Assembly: GCA_050951365.1 (NCBI GenBank)
Contig: JBMNIX010000010.1
Location: 186,001-250,000, forward strand
Source: JAAYHG01 sp012735455
GTDB lineage: Bacteria > Bacillota > DTU030 > DUMP01
Length of the DNA: 64,000 nt
Direction: 5' to 3'
Shown: positions 60,402 through 64,000 of the stretch, one piece after another
How the letters are laid out: every line of letters starts with the position of its first letter
Numbering within the stretch: the first letter of the stretch is position 1
Notes under the pieces: generated by a model
Databases searched by the model: none
What the model was told of the DNA's origin: nothing
Seen by the model: only the letters and a program-made list of their open reading frames with translations
Position numbers and translations under genes: made by a program

Positions 60402-62578
60402 GCCAGGCCCTCCTTCCACGCCTGCAGCATGTCGGTCAAGGAGAGTGAAATAACATCATCCACCTCTAGGTGCTGACCGCCAGTTACGCCCAAGACCGTG
60501 TACGGCACCCCGTAACGCGCCGCCAGTTCTTGCAGGGCGGACATGTTTTTTTCCGGAAGGGAGACGAGGATACGAGACTGACTTTCACTGAAGTAAGCAC
60601 TGTCGCGCCTGAGGCCGCCGAGTTCAAGCTTGATCCTCGCCCCCACAGGACCATTCTGACCGGTGAGGCAGCTCTCTGCCACCGCTACCAACAGGCCTCC
60701 ATCGGATAAATCATGGGCGGAAGATAAGAGTTTACCCCTTATGGCCTGTCTGCAAACCTGCTGCACCCCAGCCTCACGCTCCAGGTCGAGTTCTGGCGGC
60801 CGCCCCAGCTCTAAGCCGTGCAGGGCGTAAAGGTACTCACTCCCCCCTAGCTCGTCCCTGGTTTCGCCCAGGAGGACAATTATATCGCCTGCTCCGCGGA
60901 AGCCCTGTACGGCGCGACAGTTAATGTCCTCCAAAAGGCCAACCATTCCTACAATAGGCGTTGGGAAAATAGCCCGACCCTCTGTCTCATTATAGAGGCT
61001 CACGTTGCCGCTCACCACCGGGATATCGAAAGCGCGGCAGGCGGCAGCCATACCTTCAATTGCCCGCTTGAGCTGCCAGTATACTTCCGGCTTCTCAGGG
61101 TTACCGAAGTTTAGGCAGTCAGTCAGACCAAGTGGTTCGGCTCCGCAGCAAGACAGGTTCCGTGCGGCTTCAGCCACCGCTATCTGCCCACCGGTATAGG
61201 GATCAAGGTAGGTGTAACGGCCGTTGCCGTCGCTGGTCACGGCCAGGCCCTTGCTGGTGCCCTTTACCCGAAGGACTGCAGCATCGGAGCCAGGCAGCAC
61301 CACCGTGTTGGTTTGAACCATGTGATCGTACTGGCGCCAAATCCACTCGCGGCTGGCAATGTTGGGGGAAGCCAAGAGTTTAAGGAGGGCATAGTTGTAG
61401 TCCTCCGGCTCCGGCAGAACATGCCAGTCAAAGGCGTGTGCCGCAGCCAGGTAGGCAGGCTCGCAACCCTCCCGCACATAAATCGGCACCTCATCGGTCA
61501 GGTACCGTATGGGCACTTCCGCTACTACACTATCCCCATCCCGCACGCGCATGACCCCATCGGCGGTAACCCGGCCGATGACAGTGGCGTCCAACCCCCA
61601 GTGGGCAAAGAGCCGGCGTGCTTCCTCTTCATAGCCCTTGGCGATAATGAGGAGCATGCGCTCCTGCGACTCGGAGAGCATTACTTCATAAGGGGTCATG
61701 CCCTGCTCGCGTCTCGGCACCAAAGCCACATCAATGTCCATGCCAGTTCCAGCCCTGCCCGCCATCTCCACTGCTGAGGAAGTAATACCAGCCGCCCCTA
61801 AGTCTTGAATACCCACCACATAACCCTGCTTCAGCATCTCCAGGCAGGCCTCAATGAGCAGCTTCTCCCGGAAGGGATCACCCACCTGAACGGACGGCCG
61901 CCGTTCTTCTGAGTCCTCGCTCAGCTCCTCGGACGCAAAGGTGGCACCGTGTATGCCGTCCCTTCCCGTCTTGGCCCCTACCAAGAGCACTGCGTTACCC
62001 ACGCCTGCCGCCACACCTTTCGCTGGCGGCCCCTCCAAGAGGCCCACACACATGGCGTTCACCAGGGGATTGTCTCGGTAGGAAGGACTAAAAGACGCCT
62101 CACCACCCACAGTAGGGATACCCACTGCGTTGCCGTAGCCGGCGATACCGGCCACCACTCCCTTAAAAAGATAGGCAGTGCGATGGTCCGTAAGCTCCCC
62201 AAAGCGCAAGGAATCTAGACAGGCGATAGGCCGGGCCCCCATGGCAAAGATGTCCCGCACGATTCCACCCACCCCGGTGGCTGCACCCTGATACGGTTCA
62301 ATGGCGGAAGGATGGTTGTGGCTTTCCATCTTAAAGACAACCGCCTGTCCATCACCAATATCAATAACACCGGCATTTTCGCCAGGTCCCTGCAAAACCC
62401 TCGGTCCCTCAGTGGGGAACAGTTTCAAGAGCGGGCGGGAGTTTTTGTAGCCGCAATGCTCAGACCACATCACAGCAAACATACCTAACTCGGTTTCGTT
62501 GGGCTCGCGGCCCATAAGGGCCAGAATCTTCTCGTATTCCGCGTCACTCAATCCCATACTGCGCCAGTTTAGAGTCAC
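60389..62578 (-). CDS. purL: Phosphoribosylformylglycinamidine synthase subunit PurL (small type)
   Basis: FGAM synthase large subunit, 729 residues, the Gram-positive form that needs PurQ and PurS. SDAEYEKILALMGREPNETELGMFAVMWSEHCGYKNSRP, VFKMESHNHPSAIEPYQGAATGVGGIVRDI, GGEASFSP, DLGAAGITSSAVEMA, SAHDLSDGGLLVAVAESCL. Intact frame. GTG start overlaps the purQ stop by 4 bases. Confidence 0.98.
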   Translation of the reverse strand: MTLNWRSMGLSDAEYEKILALMGREPNETELGMFAVMWSEHCGYKNSRPLLKLFPTEGPRVLQGPGENAGVIDIGDGQAVVFKMESHNHPSAIEPYQGAATGVGGIVRDIFAMGARPIACLDSLRFGELTDHRTAYLFKGVVAGIAGYGNAVGIPTVGGEASFSPSYRDNPLVNAMCVGLLEGPPAKGVAAGVGNAVLLVGAKTGRDGIHGATFASEELSEDSEERRPSVQVGDPFREKLLIEACLEMLKQGYVVGIQDLGAAGITSSAVEMAGRAGTGMDIDVALVPRREQGMTPYEVMLSESQERMLLIIAKGYEEEARRLFAHWGLDATVIGRVTADGVMRVRDGDSVVAEVPIRYLTDEVPIYVREGCEPAYLAAAHAFDWHVLPEPEDYNYALLKLLASPNIASREWIWRQYDHMVQTNTVVLPGSDAAVLRVKGTSKGLAVTSDGNGRYTYLDPYTGGQIAVAEAARNLSCCGAEPLGLTDCLNFGNPEKPEVYWQLKRAIEGMAAACRAFDIPVVSGNVSLYNETEGRAIFPTPIVGMVGLLEDINCRAVQGFRGAGDIIVLLGETRDELGGSEYLYALHGLELGRPPELDLEREAGVQQVCRQAIRGKLLSSAHDLSDGGLLVAVAESCLTGQNGPVGARIKLELGGLRRDSAYFSESQSRILVSLPEKNMSALQELAARYGVPYTVLGVTGGQHLEVDDVISLSLTDMLQAWKEGLACFL

Positions 62579-63282
62579 CGCGTCCGCCTCCCTTCCAGGT
62601 ACTTCAGCATGGAAACAAAAACACCCCGACCATCCTCCGAGCCCAAAATAGCCTCGGCAGAACGCTCCGGGTGCAGCATCATCCCACAGACATTACCCTC
62701 TTTGTTTACCAAGGCGGCAATATTTCCCAGTGAACCATTAGGATTGGCAGCGGCAGTAACCCCACCATCAGGTGTGGCATAACGCAGCAGAACCTGTTCA
62801 TTGGCTTCAATGTCTGCCAGGGTTTTCAGGGTCCGCATAGTAGTTGCCATCGTCGTGGGCAATGGGCAGGCGCAGTACCTGGCCACTCCTGTAGACACTG
62901 GAAAAGGGTGTTCCATTATTCTCGACCCGAACAGAAACAAACTCACAGCGAAAAGAAAGGCCTGCATTGGGAAGCATGGCCCCAGGAAGGAGGCCTGCTT
63001 CCAGAAGAATCTGGAAACCATTGCAGATGCCCAGCACCAGCCCCCCCGCTCGGGCAAACTCCTCTACTGCTCCCATTATCGGTGAAAGACGCGCAATAGC
63101 ACCGGCGCGCAGGTAGTTACCATAGGAAAAACCACCAGGCAGGATCAAGGCGTCGTAATCGGAAAACATCTGTAGCCTGGTGCCAGAGAAGGTCACACTC
63201 AGCCCCCACTACGTTGGCGGATGGCATGGTAACAGTCGGCGTCGCTACTGGAACCAGGGAAGACTACTACACCAAACTTCAT
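62575..63282 (-). CDS. purQ: PurQ glutaminase subunit of FGAM synthase (three frame breaks)
   Basis: Class I glutamine amidotransferase supplying ammonia to PurL. Four frame segments together read like PurQ: MKFGVVVFPGSSSDADCYHAI; GAECDLLWHQATD; SDYDALILPGGFSYGNYLRAGAIARL to LGICNGFQILLEAGLLPGAM (catalytic Cys) and PIAHDDGNYYADPE; TLADIEANEQVLLRYA to GMMLHPERSAEAILGS (catalytic His-Glu). Breaks lie near 63203-63217, at A4 63163-63166 and T4 62823-62826; each is explained by one extra base. Overlaps purS and purL by 4 bases. Confidence 0.9.
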
Positions 63283-63533
63283 GCCTCCGCCTCCTCTACT
63301 TCCAGGCGGTAGTCTTCGATTACCAGATTCGCCAAGAGGGATCGTGCCATCTCCTCTGCCTGCTGGTAAGCAACTTCGCGGCTTGGGGCGTCTAGCATGA
63401 GCTCCATATACTTGCCGACCCTAACCTGGACCAGATTGCGGTACTCCATCGCCTCCAATGCGTCCTTAATGGTTACACCCTGCGGGTCCAAAATGCCCTT
63501 CTTTGGAGTCACATAGACTTTGACCAGATACAT
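63279..63533 (-). CDS. purS: Phosphoribosylformylglycinamidine synthase subunit PurS
   Basis: 84-residue small subunit that couples PurQ and PurL. Sequence MYLVKVYVTPKKGILDPQGVTIKDALEAMEY, then VRVGKYMELML, matches the family. ATG 63533 preceded by GGAGGTGG; a GTG one codon earlier is equally possible. Overlaps purQ by 4 bases. Confidence 0.96.
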   Translation of the reverse strand: MYLVKVYVTPKKGILDPQGVTIKDALEAMEYRNLVQVRVGKYMELMLDAPSREVAYQQAEEMARSLLANLVIEDYRLEVEEAEA

Positions 63534-63536
63534 CAC

Positions 63537-64000
63537 TCAGCCACCTCCTGTCAAGCGCCGCCAGATTTCCTGATAGGCCTCTTCTACACCGCCCAAGTCA
63601 CGGCGAAAACGGTCTTTATCCAGCTTCTCTTGGGTATCACTGTCCCAGAAAACGGCAGGTGTCCGGCGAGATTTCATCAGCCAGGATCACCTCGCCCTGA
63701 GTGGTACGGCCAAACTCAAGTTTGAAGTCCACCAGCTTCAGGCGGCGCGTGGCCAGATATTCACTGAGGATCGCATTTATTTTCAGTGCCTGCTCCGCCA
63801 GGATAGCCAGGTCGGCGTCTGTTGCCAAGTCCAGCGCCCGGATGTGATACTCATTGATCAGGGGATCACCCAAATCATCGTCTTTGTAGTAGTACTCAAG
63901 AACCGGCTGTTTAAGAGTAGTTCCTTCCGCAAGACCCAACCGCTTGGCCAAGCTCCCGGCGGCAATGTTGCGCACTACCACTTCAATAGGAAGAATGGTC
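63537..64000 (-). CDS. purC: Phosphoribosylaminoimidazole-succinocarboxamide synthase PurC (partial, one frame break)
   Basis: SAICAR synthetase, cut by the right edge before its N-terminal part. Visible: VVVRNIAAGSLAKRLGL, VLEYYYKDDDLGDPLINEYHI, KLVDFKLEFGRTTQGEVILADEISPDTCRF and WDSDTQEKLDKDRFRRDLGG. After TCRF the frame breaks at plus-strand A4 63649-63652; removing one base restores the conserved CRFWD continuation. Stop at 63537. First visible gene of purC-S-Q-L-F-M-N-H-D. Confidence 0.95.

Noticed and set aside
1..64000. CRISPR array, insertion sequence, integrase or prophage
   Set aside because: No regularly spaced repeats, transposase motifs or phage genes found.

Overview
The window looks like a chromosome segment from an anaerobic, spore-forming Firmicute of the class Clostridia. 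The signs are the clpX-clpP-tig, whiA-yvcK-rapZ-rpoN and cggR-gap-pgk-tpiA-gpmI-eno-secG gene orders, a GerM spore protein, a K+-dependent membrane pyrophosphatase, formate-tetrahydrofolate ligase, a complete [NiFe]-hydrogenase maturation set, a tryptophan T-box and a Firmicute-type purS/purQ/purL purine operon. Genus-level assignment is not possible from this alone. I saw no prophage, insertion sequence or CRISPR array.

Layout. 1-3.3 kb: clpX (cut by the left edge), clpP and tig. 3.5-7.2 kb: a cytoplasmic gamma-glutamyltransferase-like enzyme, threonine ammonia-lyase and a GyrI-like protein. 7.5-8.2 kb: six tRNA genes (Pro-Gly-Arg-His-Gln-Leu in transcription order). 8.2-11.7 kb: UPF0316 protein, GntR regulator, RNase PH, RdgB and a YfcE-like phosphodiesterase. 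11.8-16.9 kb: cell-wall amidase, GerM, murB, tmRNA and SmpB. 17-26.5 kb: pyrophosphatase, SecG and the CggR-controlled lower glycolysis operon. 26.6-33.7 kb: rpoN, whiA, yvcK, rapZ, PHP and HAD phosphatases, and an NlpC/P60 hydrolase. 33.8-40.8 kb: an SLH-domain surface protein, an autorepressed ArsR-SdpI pair, an ABC exporter, a YlmH-like S4 protein, and a TrpP-like transporter behind a Trp T-box. 40.8-46.8 kb: hypABCDEF. 46.9-50.5 kb: a flavoprotein, a ferredoxin-like fragment, an iron-sulfur aldo/keto reductase and a YbjN protein. 50.6-64 kb: folD, fhs, an orphan TRAP binding protein, then purD-H-N-M-F-L-Q-S-C, with purC cut by the right edge.

Most genes lie on the minus strand. The last 13 kb is one metabolic unit: Fhs and FolD make and interconvert the folate C1 carriers, and PurN and PurH use 10-formyl-THF in purine synthesis. 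The glycolytic operon carries its own repressor, whose expected operator is recognisable at the start of cggR. GAPDH has residues suggesting use of NADP.

A striking technical feature is a set of single-base frame breaks in otherwise well-conserved essential genes (clpX, amidase, ABC ATPase, hypF, purM, purF, purQ, purC). Most sit in homopolymers and most are one extra base. The simplest reading is consensus error in the assembly, so these are annotated as interrupted genes with the junctions given. The candidate biological novelties are modest: the GAPDH cofactor signature, the CggR operator apparently inside its own coding start, the smpB stop codon lying within the tmRNA acceptor stem, a ferredoxin-like mini-gene with a Cys-to-Tyr-like change, and an orphan TRAP binding protein inside the C1/purine cluster. 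I did not find a clear new multi-gene system.
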